From Andreprevotia lacus DSM 23236 (GTDB lineage: Bacteria; Pseudomonadota; Gammaproteobacteria; Burkholderiales; Chitinibacteraceae): a stretch of DNA of 64,000 nt. The translations under genes and the position numbers were made by a program. The notes below the pieces were generated by a model that was not told where the DNA came from, did no database searches, and saw only the letters and a program-made list of their open reading frames with translations. Within the stretch, counting starts at the first letter, position 1; each line of letters begins with the position of its first letter. The stretch spans positions 1-64,000 of the forward strand of contig NZ_FWXD01000009.1 in the NCBI RefSeq assembly GCF_900176275.1. The letters run 5' to 3'. This document shows positions 26,866 through 35,748 of the stretch, piece after piece.

Positions 26866-27702
26866 ATGGCCACAAAGCAAAACCCCAAGTCCAAGAAATT
26901 TCGCGTTGCCGTCGAGGGCGCAACCTGCGATGGCCGCGAGATTTCGCGCCTGTTCATCCAGCAGATGGCGGCAACCTATGATCCCGAGGTGCGCGGCGCT
27001 CGCGTGAATCTGGAGCACTTTAAATCGGTGCTGCCGGATAGCCCGTTCAAGCGCTTCGGTGATGTGCTGGCCCTCACGGCCGAAGAGATCAAGGGTGGCC
27101 CGCTCAATGGCAAGCTGGCCCTCTATGCCGTGATCGACCCCACTGACGAGCTGGTCAGCATGACCACCGCGCGCCAGAAGATTTACAGCTCCATCGAGAT
27201 CGAGCCGAATTTCGCCCAGACCGGCCAGGCATACCTGATGGGGCTGGCTGTCACCGATGACCCGGCCAGCCTCGGCACGCAAATGCTGCAATTCCGCGCT
27301 GGTGCCACCGGCCGCTACGCACTCGACGAGGGCCACCTCTACTCACTGGGTCTGGAAACCGCGATCGAGTTCGAGGAAGAAAGCGGCGCCGGCACCGGTA
27401 TTCAGCTTTTCACCAAGGTGAGCGAGCTGCTGGGCCGGTTCAGCAAGAAAACCGCTGCTGATGACGCCCGCTTTGCCGACGTCGGCGAGGCCGTCACCCT
27501 GCTGGCGCAAAACCAGCGCGACCAAGCCGGGCAGATCGCCGGGTTTGCTGCCATCCCGCAGCAAGTTGGCCAGGTCGAAACCGATCTGGGTGAACTGCGC
27601 AAGGAATTCGACGCCTTCGTCACCCAGCTGAACAGTACCGAGGCAGGCAAGCCCCGCCCGGTTGCCAGTGGCGGCAACAGCGGCATCGTCACCGACTGCT
27701 AA
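26866..27702 (+). CDS. Capsid scaffolding protein/protease (gpO family)
   Basis: A 278-residue protein. The N-terminal half is the serine protease of gpO; D22 (CDGREI), H51 (NLEHFKS) and S108/S109 (KIYSSIEIE) align with the catalytic triad expected from P2. The C-terminal half is helical with an alanine/glutamine-rich coiled coil (about 195-255) that acts as scaffold. It cleaves itself and the capsid protein during prohead maturation. An alternative start at 26827 would add 13 residues. Confidence 0.93.
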   Translation: MATKQNPKSKKFRVAVEGATCDGREISRLFIQQMAATYDPEVRGARVNLEHFKSVLPDSPFKRFGDVLALTAEEIKGGPLNGKLALYAVIDPTDELVSMTTARQKIYSSIEIEPNFAQTGQAYLMGLAVTDDPASLGTQMLQFRAGATGRYALDEGHLYSLGLETAIEFEEESGAGTGIQLFTKVSELLGRFSKKTAADDARFADVGEAVTLLAQNQRDQAGQIAGFAAIPQQVGQVETDLGELRKEFDAFVTQLNSTEAGKPRPVASGGNSGIVTDC

Positions 27703-27728
27703 GCACCCATATAACCCGGAGCACTTCA

Positions 27729-28748
27729 ATGAAGAATGAAACGCGCCTTGCCTTTAACGCATTCGTCGCGCAGTTGGCCAGCCTCAACGGTATCGCCGAC
27801 GCCACCAAATCCTTTACCGTTGCGCCGAGCGTACAGCAGACGCTGGAAAACAAAATCCAGCTGTCGAGCGAGTTCCTCACCAAGATCAACATGCCCATCG
27901 TGGTGGAGCAGGAAAGCGAAAAGCTGGGTCTGGGCGTCATTGGCACCATCGCCGGCCGCACCAATACCAAGCTCAATCCGCGCCGCCCGCGCAACGTCGC
28001 AGACATGAGCAGCGGCCGCTATCGCTGCGTCCAGACCAATTTCGACACAGCATTCAGTTACGAACAGCTCGACATGTGGGCACGGTTCCCCGACTTTCAG
28101 ACCCGCCTGCGCAATGCCATCGTCAAACAGCAGGCACTGGATCGCATCATGATCGGTTTCAACGGCGTCACCGTTGCCCTGCAAACAGATCGCGTCGCAA
28201 ATCCGCTGCTGCAGGACGTCAATATCGGCTGGCTGCAGAAGTACCGCACGGAAGCCCCGCAGCGCGTCATGAACCATGGCACCAAGGTGGCCGGCAAGGT
28301 CACGGTCGGCCCGGGCGGCGACTATGAAAACCTCGACGCGTTGGTGTTCGATGCCGTCAACAACATGATCGAGCCGCAGTTCCGCAAAGATCCCGATCTC
28401 GTGGTGGTGATGAGTGACGACCTGTTGGCCGACAAGTATTTCCCGCTCATCAACAAGACCAATGCGCCGACCGAGCAACAGGCGCTCGACATGATCGTCA
28501 GCAACAAGCGCGTGGGTGGCAAGGCGGCTGTGACCGTGCCGTTCTTCCCCGACGGCACGATCCTGATTACCAAGCTGGCCAACCTGTCGCTGTACACCCA
28601 GGAAGGCGCCCGCCGCCGCAACATGCGCGAAGAGCCGGATTACGACCAGGTTGCCGACTATCAGAGCGCCAACGATGCCTATGTCGTCGAAGCTTATGAA
28701 GCCGGCTGCATGATCGAAAACATCCAGATGCTGCCGCAGGTGCATTGA
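27729..28748 (+). CDS. Major capsid protein (gpN family)
   Basis: A 339-residue capsid protein of the HK97 fold as in P2 gpN. Recognisable parts are the N-terminal FNAFVAQLASLNGI, IAGRTNTKLNPRRPRN, and the C-terminal NDAYVVEAYEAGCMIENI. A CCCGGAG site precedes the start. The stop overlaps the gpM start (TGATG). Confidence 0.96.
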   Translation: MKNETRLAFNAFVAQLASLNGIADATKSFTVAPSVQQTLENKIQLSSEFLTKINMPIVVEQESEKLGLGVIGTIAGRTNTKLNPRRPRNVADMSSGRYRCVQTNFDTAFSYEQLDMWARFPDFQTRLRNAIVKQQALDRIMIGFNGVTVALQTDRVANPLLQDVNIGWLQKYRTEAPQRVMNHGTKVAGKVTVGPGGDYENLDALVFDAVNNMIEPQFRKDPDLVVVMSDDLLADKYFPLINKTNAPTEQQALDMIVSNKRVGGKAAVTVPFFPDGTILITKLANLSLYTQEGARRRNMREEPDYDQVADYQSANDAYVVEAYEAGCMIENIQMLPQVH

Positions 28749-29407
28749 TGACCAGCCCGGCAAAAGCGCATTTCCAGCGTACTACCGCCGCGCTTGAGGC
28801 CGCCAAAGCCTCGGCCGGCAGCCCGATGCAGGGCGCGACCGGTTACGAGCTGATGCTCGCCCAGCTCGATGGCCACAAGCGCCGGCTCAAGCAGGTGCAA
28901 TCCATCGCCCGCAAGGTCGAGATCAAGCGCGAGCTGCTGGTCGAGTATGACCCCTATGTCGAGGGCGTGCTCTCCGGCGGTCGTGGCGCTCAGGACGATG
29001 TGTTGATGACGGTGATGGTATGGCGCATCGACACCGGCGATACCGCCGGCGCGCTGGCCATCGCGCGCTATGCCATCGCACACGGCCTGACCATGCCGGA
29101 TCAATACAGCCGCACCACCGCAACCCTCATTGCCGAAGAGTTCGCCGGGGCCGCTTTCTCGGCGCGCGGTGACGGTGAGGCCATCGACGCGCCGCTGTTG
29201 CTGGACGTCCTTGCGCTGGTCGACGAGCAAGACATGCCGGATGAGGTCAAGGCCAAGCTGCACAAGGCGATTGCCTACGCGCTGGAGCCGGACAACAAGC
29301 CGGAAGCGCTCAACCACCTGCAGCAGGCATTGCGGCTGCATGACCGGGTGGGCGTGAAAGACGACATCAAGCGCATCGAGCGCGATATCAAGAACACGTC
29401 GGTATAA
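28748..29407 (+). CDS. Terminase endonuclease subunit (gpM family)
   Basis: A 219-residue protein with the gpM features SPAKAHFQRTTAA at the start, YELMLAQLDGHKRRLKQVQS and DVLMTVMVWRIDTGD. gpM cuts at cos and partners with gpP. The first in-frame codon is TTG at 28745; the ATG at 28748 is used. Confidence 0.93.
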   Translation: MTSPAKAHFQRTTAALEAAKASAGSPMQGATGYELMLAQLDGHKRRLKQVQSIARKVEIKRELLVEYDPYVEGVLSGGRGAQDDVLMTVMVWRIDTGDTAGALAIARYAIAHGLTMPDQYSRTTATLIAEEFAGAAFSARGDGEAIDAPLLLDVLALVDEQDMPDEVKAKLHKAIAYALEPDNKPEALNHLQQALRLHDRVGVKDDIKRIERDIKNTSV

Positions 29408-29500
29408 ACCGACTAACCGGGCGACTCCCGCAGCAAGGCGGCGCGGGGTGGCGAGCGGCTTGCCGACTCAAAGCCCCGCCCACCGCCTCCAGGTGAAACG

Positions 29501-29971
29501 ATGAACGGATTTGTAGCAACCGGCGGTATCCCGCCAGCAACCGGCGCCACGATTCCCAATAGCGGGTTCTGGCCTGACATTTCGATGGATGACGCCCGGG
29601 ATGTGATGCGGGTGAGCGACACCGCGCCGGATGCACGCCTTAAACACGCGCTGATCGAGGCGATGGTCAGCGTGAACCACGATCTGCGGGCGTACCGCAA
29701 CGGGCGCGAGGCGGTGGGCGTTACCACACTGGCAGCCGTACCGGCCGAGCAGGTCGACGGCGAAAGCATCCAGCTCTACCGCTACCGCCGCGCTGTCTAC
29801 TGCATTGCCAAGGCAAATCTGGTCGAGCGTTTCCGCGACGTCGATAGCACCGGCGCCGGCAACAAGCGTGCTGACCAGCTCGATGAATCAGTCGATGACC
29901 TGCGCCGCGATGGCCGTTTTGCAATCTGTGACCTGCTGGGCCGCAGCCGCTGCGCCATCGAGCTGATCTGA
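29501..29971 (+). CDS. Head completion/stabilisation protein (gpL family)
   Basis: A 156-residue head-tail joining protein. NSGFWPDISMDDARDVMRV and the RYRRAVYCIAKANLVERF segment are typical of gpL. It seals filled heads. Its stop overlaps the start of the tail gene X (TGATG), showing a tight late operon. Confidence 0.92.
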   Translation: MNGFVATGGIPPATGATIPNSGFWPDISMDDARDVMRVSDTAPDARLKHALIEAMVSVNHDLRAYRNGREAVGVTTLAAVPAEQVDGESIQLYRYRRAVYCIAKANLVERFRDVDSTGAGNKRADQLDESVDDLRRDGRFAICDLLGRSRCAIELI

Positions 29972-30174
29972 TGCAGGTTTACGCCAAACAGGGCGACACG
30001 CTGGACATGATTTGTCAGCGCTATTTCGGCCGCACGGCCGGCATCACCGAACAGGTGTTGGCAGCCAATCGGGGCGTGGCTGAGCTGGGCGCGGTACTGC
30101 CGCTGGGCCAGGTCATCCAGCTGCCTGATCAGGCACCACAGGCGCAACGCGCCGTCATTCAACTATGGGATTGA
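29971..30174 (+). CDS. Tail protein X (gpX, LysM-like)
   Basis: A 67-residue protein with a single LysM-like domain (QGDTLDMICQRYFG...LPLGQVIQLP), as in P2 gpX, which is essential for tail assembly. Confidence 0.93.
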   Translation: MQVYAKQGDTLDMICQRYFGRTAGITEQVLAANRGVAELGAVLPLGQVIQLPDQAPQAQRAVIQLWD

Positions 30175-30177
30175 GAA

Positions 30178-30549
30178 ATGGCTGAACCAATCAGTACCAC
30201 CGCCGCCAGCGCCAGTTTGGGCATTCCGGCATTGCTTTCGCTGGTGCCGGGGGTAGACCCGGCCGTCGTATGGGGCGCATTTGCCGGCGCCGTGGTGTTC
30301 GTGCTCGCCTCGGACGAGCTGACCCGCCTCAAGAAAGTCGTCTTTTTCTGCATCAGCTTCGGTGCGGGCTGCCTGTGCGCCTCGCTGGTCACCGGCCTGA
30401 TTGCGGGGGTCATCCCGCGCACCGTGGAAGTCAGCCGGGGCATCGGTGCCATGGTGGCCGCAGCCGTCATCGTCAAAATCCTGCAGTGGCTGATTCGTCG
30501 GGCCGACAACCCGGATCAGGCGCTGAAAGACTGGAGGGCGCCAAAGTGA
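30178..30549 (+). CDS. Putative holin (gpY position)
   Basis: A 123-residue membrane protein with three hydrophobic helices (about residues 15-47, 55-80 and 87-103), in the position of the P2 holin gene Y. Holins make the lesion that releases the muramidase. It ends in GTGA, overlapping the next membrane gene. Confidence 0.8.
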   Translation: MAEPISTTAASASLGIPALLSLVPGVDPAVVWGAFAGAVVFVLASDELTRLKKVVFFCISFGAGCLCASLVTGLIAGVIPRTVEVSRGIGAMVAAAVIVKILQWLIRRADNPDQALKDWRAPK

Positions 30550-30866
30550 CCGTCATCGAGCTGCTGAACGCAATCGCCTGCGGCCTGATCGCCGTGCGCC
30601 TGCTGCTGTATAGCCGCGATGGCGCAGCACACCGGCCGGTCGCCAGCGCACTGGCGTATCTGGTCATCGTGGCCGCTGGCGCCGTTGCCGTGTTTTCCGT
30701 TGCTGGCTGGCTGCATTACGTCGGCGCCGCTCAGCTCGTTCTGAATGTCGTGTTGTGCCTTGCCGTGCAGGCCACGCGCGGCAACATCGTCGAGCTGTGC
30801 AGCCTGTCCGACGGCAGCGACAGCCTGATTACCCGCCTGTTGAGGAAAGAAACATGGACACTTTGA
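30546..30866 (+). CDS. Second small phage membrane protein, holin/antiholin candidate
   Basis: A 106-residue protein beginning with GTG that overlaps the preceding stop. It has three hydrophobic helices (about 5-20, 30-52 and 55-75) and a polar C-terminus. Two adjacent membrane proteins before an endolysin suggest a holin/antiholin or holin/pinholin pair; which is which cannot be told. Confidence 0.7.
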   Translation: MTVIELLNAIACGLIAVRLLLYSRDGAAHRPVASALAYLVIVAAGAVAVFSVAGWLHYVGAAQLVLNVVLCLAVQATRGNIVELCSLSDGSDSLITRLLRKETWTL

Positions 30867-31669
30867 AAATGGGCGCCCACGGGCTGGCCGTATCCAGCCT
30901 GCAGCAGATGCTGAATGCTGCTGGCGCTTCGCTGGTGGTCGATGGCTGGTTCGGCGATGCCACGGCCGATGCCGTGGCCGCTTACCAGCAACGCATTGGC
31001 TTGGTGGTCGATGGCGTCGCAGGCCCCAAAACGCTCCAGGTGCTGGCCGCCGGCAGCAAGCCGGCCGGCATGCTGGGCGCTGCCGATCTGCAGGCTGCTG
31101 CCGAGAAGCTGGACGTATCCGTGGCGGCAATCCGTGCCGTCAACGAAGTGGAAAGCGCCGGCGCCGGCTTCCTGCCCGATGGCCGCTGCAAAGTCTTGTT
31201 CGAGCGTCACGTCATGCATCAGCGGCTGCAGGCGGCTGGCGCCGATGTGGCCGCACTGGCTGCGCGTTATCCGCTGCTCATCAACCCGCAGCGCGGTGGT
31301 TATGCCGGTGGTGCCGCCGAATGGCAGCGCCTGACCAATGCCGGGCTGGTCAGCGGTTACCCCGATCTGGCCGTCGAGGCGGCCAGTTGGGGCGCCTTCC
31401 AGATCATGGGCTATCACTGGCAACGCTTGGGCTACGCCTCGGCGGCCGAGTTCGAGGCCGCCATGCAGGACAGCGAGGCCGGCCAGCTGGATGGTTTTAT
31501 GCGCTTCATCGCGGCAGACCCCGTGCTGTTGAAGGCGTTGCGCACCCGCAAGTGGGCTGACTTTGCCCATGGCTACAATGGGCCGGCGTATGCCGCCAAC
31601 CTCTACGACGTGAAGCTTGCCCGCGCATACGAGCGCTACGCCAGCCAGGCCGAGGCGGTGGCAGCGTGA
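30854..31669 (+). CDS. Endolysin: peptidoglycan-binding domain plus N-acetylmuramidase
   Basis: A 271-residue lysin. Residues 1-70 form a PG_binding_1 domain (LQQMLNAAGASLVVDGWFGD...AYQQRIGL). Residues 85-265 match the N-acetylmuramidase family (DUF3380) with the catalytic glutamate in NEVESAG and the FERHVMH and WGAFQIMG segments. It cleaves peptidoglycan glycan strands and replaces the P2 gpK lysozyme. A GAGGAAAG site precedes the ATG; there is no signal peptide, so it depends on a holin. Confidence 0.92.
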   Translation: MDTLKMGAHGLAVSSLQQMLNAAGASLVVDGWFGDATADAVAAYQQRIGLVVDGVAGPKTLQVLAAGSKPAGMLGAADLQAAAEKLDVSVAAIRAVNEVESAGAGFLPDGRCKVLFERHVMHQRLQAAGADVAALAARYPLLINPQRGGYAGGAAEWQRLTNAGLVSGYPDLAVEAASWGAFQIMGYHWQRLGYASAAEFEAAMQDSEAGQLDGFMRFIAADPVLLKALRTRKWADFAHGYNGPAYAANLYDVKLARAYERYASQAEAVAA

Positions 31670-31878
31670 GTGACGTCATGGTGGCTGTGCGCAAGATCGA
31701 TCTGCAGGACGGCGATGTGCTGCAGCTGGGCGAGGGCGCATTTCCGCCGGCCGAGCTGCCCAGGTTCATCGACCAACTGCGCCATGTGGTGGGCGAGCGC
31801 CGGGTCATGGTCATCATGGGCGACGTGCGCCAGCTCAGCGAGGCCGACATGAACGCGGCAGGCTGGTACAGAAAATGA
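31666..31878 (+). CDS. Small phage protein between endolysin and Rz
   Basis: A 70-residue cytoplasmic protein starting at GTG that overlaps the endolysin stop, and whose stop overlaps the Rz start (ATGA). It has no signal or membrane helix. The family is not recognised; coupling on both sides shows that it is translated in the lysis module. Confidence 0.7.
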   Translation: MSDVMVAVRKIDLQDGDVLQLGEGAFPPAELPRFIDQLRHVVGERRVMVIMGDVRQLSEADMNAAGWYRK

Positions 31879-32384
31879 TCGTGCCGCCCATCGTGTTGCG
31901 CTGGCTGGTCATTGCCGGCCTGTTCGCTGCTGCGGTCGCCTTCGGCTGGGTCAAGGGCGCCGGCCATGTGCAAGGGCGGTGGGATGCCGAGCGCGCCGCC
32001 CAGTCGCTGGCCGTGGCGCATGACACCATCCGGCAGCAGGCCATTTCTGCCAGCGCGGTGACCCGCTACGTGGATCGCGTGCGTGTGGTCTATGAATCGG
32101 CCGAGCCGATCATCAAAGAGGTTCCCGTCTATGTTTCTGCAAAAGCTGATGCCGCTGCTCCTGTGCCTGTCGGCTTTGTCCGGCTGTGGAACGGCGCCAA
32201 CCGTGGCGAGCTGCCCGAACCCGCCGGCGCTGCTGATGAGGCCACCGCCGCTGTTGTCCTCACAGACATTGCAGCACAACACGGCATCGAAGCCCGCCAG
32301 TGCCGCGCCGTCGAAGTCCAATTGATCGAGCTGCAGGAATGGTTGCGGCAACAGCTGGCGCTGTCCGATGAAAAAGCCGAATAG
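31875..32384 (+). CDS. Rz-like inner membrane spanin
   Basis: A 169-residue protein with one N-terminal membrane helix (about residues 6-26) and an alanine/glutamine-rich periplasmic region, the i-spanin topology. It contains the Rz1 gene in another frame. Spanins fuse inner and outer membranes in the last lysis step. Its 3' end overlaps gene R by 17 bp. Confidence 0.8.
   Translation: MIVPPIVLRWLVIAGLFAAAVAFGWVKGAGHVQGRWDAERAAQSLAVAHDTIRQQAISASAVTRYVDRVRVVYESAEPIIKEVPVYVSAKADAAAPVPVGFVRLWNGANRGELPEPAGAADEATAAVVLTDIAAQHGIEARQCRAVEVQLIELQEWLRQQLALSDEKAE
32131..32325 (+). CDS. Rz1-like outer membrane spanin lipoprotein, nested in Rz
   Basis: A 64-residue protein read in a different frame fully inside the Rz-like gene. 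It begins MFLQKLMPLLLCLSALSGC with a clear lipobox (LSGC, cysteine 19) and has a proline-rich mature part, the hallmarks of Rz1. AAAGAGG lies upstream at good spacing. The embedded arrangement is as in lambda and P2. Confidence 0.85.
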   Translation: MFLQKLMPLLLCLSALSGCGTAPTVASCPNPPALLMRPPPLLSSQTLQHNTASKPASAAPSKSN

Positions 32385-32817
32385 CCTGCGCCAGCGCCTG
32401 TTGCTGGCCATCCCCACGCTGGCACGCGATCCCGATCAACTGCTCGTGTTCATCGACAAGGGCCGGGTGATTTCCACCGGCACCCCGTCGCGCAGCTACG
32501 AATACCAGTACACGTTGAACCTGATCCTGCAGAACTATCAGGGCAGCCCGGATGTGCTCATGCTGGCTATCGTCGACTGGCTGGCCATCAATCAGCCCGA
32601 ACTGCTCGACAACAGCGAGCGGCGGGCTGATGCCATCCAGTTCGAGGCCGATATCATCGACGAAGAACGCGCCGACCTGTCCATAGAGCTGCCGCTCACC
32701 GAGCGGGTGATCTGCCGCCAGGTCGATGGTGTGTGGCAGACCGAAACGGTTGATGAGCCGCCGCCGGTGGAAAGCGATTGGCTCGCCATCTTCGAGCGCC
32801 AGCATGCCGGCGGCTGA
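32368..32817 (+). CDS. Tail completion protein R (gpR family)
   Basis: A 149-residue tail completion protein with the gpR patterns SLRQRLLLAIPTLARDPDQL and YEYQYTLNLILQNY. It is needed for finishing the tail tip with gpS. It overlaps the spanin gene upstream and gpS downstream (14 bp). Confidence 0.92.
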   Translation: MKKPNSLRQRLLLAIPTLARDPDQLLVFIDKGRVISTGTPSRSYEYQYTLNLILQNYQGSPDVLMLAIVDWLAINQPELLDNSERRADAIQFEADIIDEERADLSIELPLTERVICRQVDGVWQTETVDEPPPVESDWLAIFERQHAGG

Positions 32818-33223
32818 TATCGACGATCTGCACGGCTGGGCCGGCACCTTGCTGGCCAAGCTGCAGCCCGCCGAGCGGCGCAAGCTCTCCCGCCAGATTG
32901 CCACGACCCTGCGGCAAGGTCAGGCCGCGCGCATTGCCAGCCAGAAGAACCCGGACGGCACCCCCTATGTGCCCCGCAAGCATCTGCGCCGCAAGAAAGG
33001 GCGCATCGCGCGTGTCGTGTTCCTCAAGCTGCGCAAGGCCAGTCACCTCAAGGCCAACGGCAACGCCAGCGAGGCCAGCGTCGGATTCAGCGGGCGCGAT
33101 GCCGGCATCGCCCGCCAGCATCAGGCCGGCGGCGCCAAGCTGCCACGCCGTGGCCTGCTCGGCTTCACCAAGGCCGACCGAGAGCGCATCAAAGACCAGG
33201 TACTCGCCGTACTGGCCCGATAG
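32804..33223 (+). CDS. Tail completion protein S (gpS family)
   Basis: A 139-residue basic protein with RKLSRQIATTLRQGQAARIA and a C-terminal PRRGLLGFTKADRERI typical of gpS/virion morphogenesis proteins. It is translated from an ATG within the end of gpR. Confidence 0.92.
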   Translation: MPAADIDDLHGWAGTLLAKLQPAERRKLSRQIATTLRQGQAARIASQKNPDGTPYVPRKHLRRKKGRIARVVFLKLRKASHLKANGNASEASVGFSGRDAGIARQHQAGGAKLPRRGLLGFTKADRERIKDQVLAVLAR

Positions 33224-33231
33224 CACTGGCG

Positions 33232-33283
33232 TGTGCGGGCGCGGCACAACAGCCACCGCGCGACCCGGCGACGCGCGCGCGGC
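33232..33283 (+). promoter_or_regulatory. Putative late promoter of the V operon
   Basis: The motif CACAACA ending at 33251, 12 bp, CCCGGC (33264-33269), then CGCGCGCGCGGCA (33272-33283) lies just before V. It is nearly identical to the one before FI, at the position of the P2 PV promoter. Confidence 0.6.
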
Positions 33284-33294
33284 ACGATTGCCGC

Positions 33295-33957
33295 ATGACG
33301 AATTCCTCTGCATTCAATCCCTCCGATCTGCCAAGGCGGATCGAAAGCACCATCCGCACCGGCGTGGTGATCGCGGTCGACCATGCCGGTGAGGTGTGCC
33401 GTGTATCAAGCGGCGAGCTGGAAACCGACTGGCTGCATTGGCTGACCTTCAGGGCAGGTGCAACGCGCAGCTGGTGCCCGCCCACGGTGGGCGAGCAGTG
33501 CATTGTGCTGTCGCCATCGGGTGAAACCGGCGCCGGGCTGGTGCTGCTGGGCTTGTTCAGCGACACCAATCCCAGCCCCAGCCACAGCCCCGACGAGCAC
33601 CTGACCGTTTACCCGGATGGCGCCCAGGTGCTCTACAACCACGCTACCGGTGCGCTGCAGTTCAGCGGTGTGCAATCGGCGCTGATCGAGGCTGCCGGCA
33701 CCATCACGCTGCGTGCAGGGGGTGAGATCAAGCTCGATGCACCGCAGACCACCAGCACCGGCAAGCACACCGTCAAGGGGCTGCTCAGCTATCTGGCCGG
33801 CTTGGCCGGCTGGGGCGATGGCGGCGCCGGATCGGTCATCAATGGCCCGCTTACCCAGCAGGGTGGCAATCTCACATCCAACGGCATCGTGCTGCACACC
33901 CACAAGCACACCGGCGTGCAGGCCGGTGCCAGCAACACGGGCGGGCCGTCAGCATGA
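33295..33957 (+). CDS. Baseplate assembly protein V, tail spike (gpV family)
   Basis: A 220-residue spike. The N-terminal OB-like domain (residues 15-95) is followed by a beta-helical region with short repeats (LIEAAGTITLRAGGEIKLDAP). The C-terminus HTHKHTGVQAG carries the HxH iron-binding tip seen in P2 gpV. The spike punctures the outer membrane. It is the first gene of the V-W-J-I-fibre operon. Confidence 0.94.
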   Translation: MTNSSAFNPSDLPRRIESTIRTGVVIAVDHAGEVCRVSSGELETDWLHWLTFRAGATRSWCPPTVGEQCIVLSPSGETGAGLVLLGLFSDTNPSPSHSPDEHLTVYPDGAQVLYNHATGALQFSGVQSALIEAAGTITLRAGGEIKLDAPQTTSTGKHTVKGLLSYLAGLAGWGDGGAGSVINGPLTQQGGNLTSNGIVLHTHKHTGVQAGASNTGGPSA

Positions 33958-34313
33958 GCGCGGGCATGAATGCCGGCAGCGGGCGCACGCTGCGCGACCT
34001 GCCCCACATTGCCCAGTCTGTGGCGACCATCATCGGCACGTCGATAGGCAGCAGGGTGATGCGCCGCGACTTCGGTTCACTGGTGCCCGATCTGATCGAT
34101 GCACCGTCGAACGCAGTGGGCATGCAGTTGCTTCGCGCGGCCATCGTGTCGGCCCTGCAGCGCTGGGAGCCGCGAATCACGGTAACGCGCATCGCTTTCC
34201 GTCGCGGTGCAGCTGACGGGCAGATGCTGGTTGACCTCGACTTTGACCGGATCGACGGCGCGCGCCGCGAGGCCGCGCAGCTGCAGGTGCCATTGCGGGG
34301 GCTTGCCGCATGA
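33954..34313 (+). CDS. Baseplate protein W (gp25-like)
   Basis: A 119-residue baseplate wedge protein with IGTSIGSRVMRRDFGS and LQRWEPRITVTRI, the gp25/gpW signature. It overlaps V and J by 4 bp each. Confidence 0.95.
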   Translation: MSAGMNAGSGRTLRDLPHIAQSVATIIGTSIGSRVMRRDFGSLVPDLIDAPSNAVGMQLLRAAIVSALQRWEPRITVTRIAFRRGAADGQMLVDLDFDRIDGARREAAQLQVPLRGLAA

Positions 34314-35221
34314 GTGACCTGTTCAATTTTTCCCGCTTGCCGCCGCCTGATGTGGTCGAAGAGATCCGCTATGAGGTGATCTATGCCGACCTCAAGGCGC
34401 TGTTTCTCTCCCTCGTTCCGGCCGAGCAGCGCACCGAGGTGGCCAGAACACTCGAACTGGAAACCGAGCCGGTCGCCATCCTGCTGCAGGTCAGCGCCTA
34501 TCAGGAAATGATCTGGCGCCAGCGCGTGAACGAAGCTGCGCGCGCCGTCATGCTGGCCCAAGCATACGGCGCCGACCTCGACCAGCTGGCGGCCAACAAC
34601 AAGACACAGCGTTTGGTGGTCACGCCGGCCGATCCGTCGACCGTGCCGCCCACGCCGGCCGTCATGGAATCGGACGAATCGTTGCGCGTGCGCGCGCAGG
34701 AAGCGTTTGAACGGTTGAGCGTGGCCGGGCCGCGTGCGGCCTATGCCGGTTATGCACGCGCAGCAGATGGGCGGATTTCCGACGTCAGCGTGGTTAGCCC
34801 CAACCCGTGCGAGGTGGTGGTCACCGTGCTGTCGCTGCAGGGCAATGGCTCGGCGCCGGCTGATCTGCTGGCCAACGTATCGGCCGCGCTCTCGGCCGAG
34901 GATGTACGGCCGATCAGTGATCTGGTCACGGTGCAGTCGGCGGTCATTGTCGATTACAGCATCGCGGTGCGGCTGTGGCTGTTTCCGGGGCCGGAGTCCG
35001 AGCCGATCCTCGCCGCCGTGCGCCAGCGGCTGGCCGCCTACGCCGACGAACAGCGGCGCTTGGGGCGTGATATCCGCCGCTCGGCCATCACCGGTGTGGC
35101 CTATGTGCCGGGTGTGCAGCGTATCGAGGTCGACAGCCCGGCGGCTGATCTGGTGATTTCGCCGGTGCAATCCTCCCGTTGCACCAGCATGGCGGTCACC
35201 TTGGCGGGCACCGATGAATAG
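34310..35221 (+). CDS. Baseplate assembly protein J
   Basis: A 303-residue wedge component with the gpJ patterns LPPPDVVEEIRYEVI at the start, AGPRAAYAGYARAADG in the middle and DLVTVQSAVIVDYSI later. The ends overlap W and I. Confidence 0.95.
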   Translation: MSDLFNFSRLPPPDVVEEIRYEVIYADLKALFLSLVPAEQRTEVARTLELETEPVAILLQVSAYQEMIWRQRVNEAARAVMLAQAYGADLDQLAANNKTQRLVVTPADPSTVPPTPAVMESDESLRVRAQEAFERLSVAGPRAAYAGYARAADGRISDVSVVSPNPCEVVVTVLSLQGNGSAPADLLANVSAALSAEDVRPISDLVTVQSAVIVDYSIAVRLWLFPGPESEPILAAVRQRLAAYADEQRRLGRDIRRSAITGVAYVPGVQRIEVDSPAADLVISPVQSSRCTSMAVTLAGTDE

Positions 35222-35747
35222 CCTGCTGCCCCCCAATGCAACACCGCTGCAGCGGGCCATTGTCCAGGCATGCGCATCGCACGCGGTGCCGATACCGCTG
35301 CGCGATCTCTGGCGCGTCGATTCATGCCCGGTTGCCCTGTTGCCGTGGCTGGCATGGGCGCGCTCGGTAGATCGCTGGGATGAGAACTGGCCCGAGGCTA
35401 CCAAGCGGGCCGTGATCGCCGCCTCGTGGGGCGTGCATGAGCACAAGGGCACCATCGCCGCCGTGCGCCGCGTGGTGGCCCCGATTGCCGAGCTGCTGGC
35501 CATTGTCGAATGGTGGCAGACCAACCCGCGCCAGCAGCGCGGCACTTTCTCGCTGCGCTTGGGCGTCACCGCGAACGGCATCACCGAGGCTATGCATGCC
35601 GATCTCGACAGCATGATCGCCGACGCCAGGCCGGTGAGCCGCCACCTCTCATCGCTGCAGATCGAAACGACAGTCGTATCCGACGTGCCGGTCGTGGCTG
35701 CCACCACGCTGGCCGGCGAGATCGTCACGCTTTACCCCAAGGAATGA
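35214..35747 (+). CDS. Tail protein I (gpI family)
   Basis: A 177-residue baseplate protein with LLPPNATPLQRAIVQA, LPWLAWARSVDRWDENWPE and HKGTIAAVRRVV, typical of gpI, which links wedge and fibres. One base separates its stop from the fibre gene. Confidence 0.94.
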   Translation: MNSLLPPNATPLQRAIVQACASHAVPIPLRDLWRVDSCPVALLPWLAWARSVDRWDENWPEATKRAVIAASWGVHEHKGTIAAVRRVVAPIAELLAIVEWWQTNPRQQRGTFSLRLGVTANGITEAMHADLDSMIADARPVSRHLSSLQIETTVVSDVPVVAATTLAGEIVTLYPKE

Positions 35748-35748
35748 C

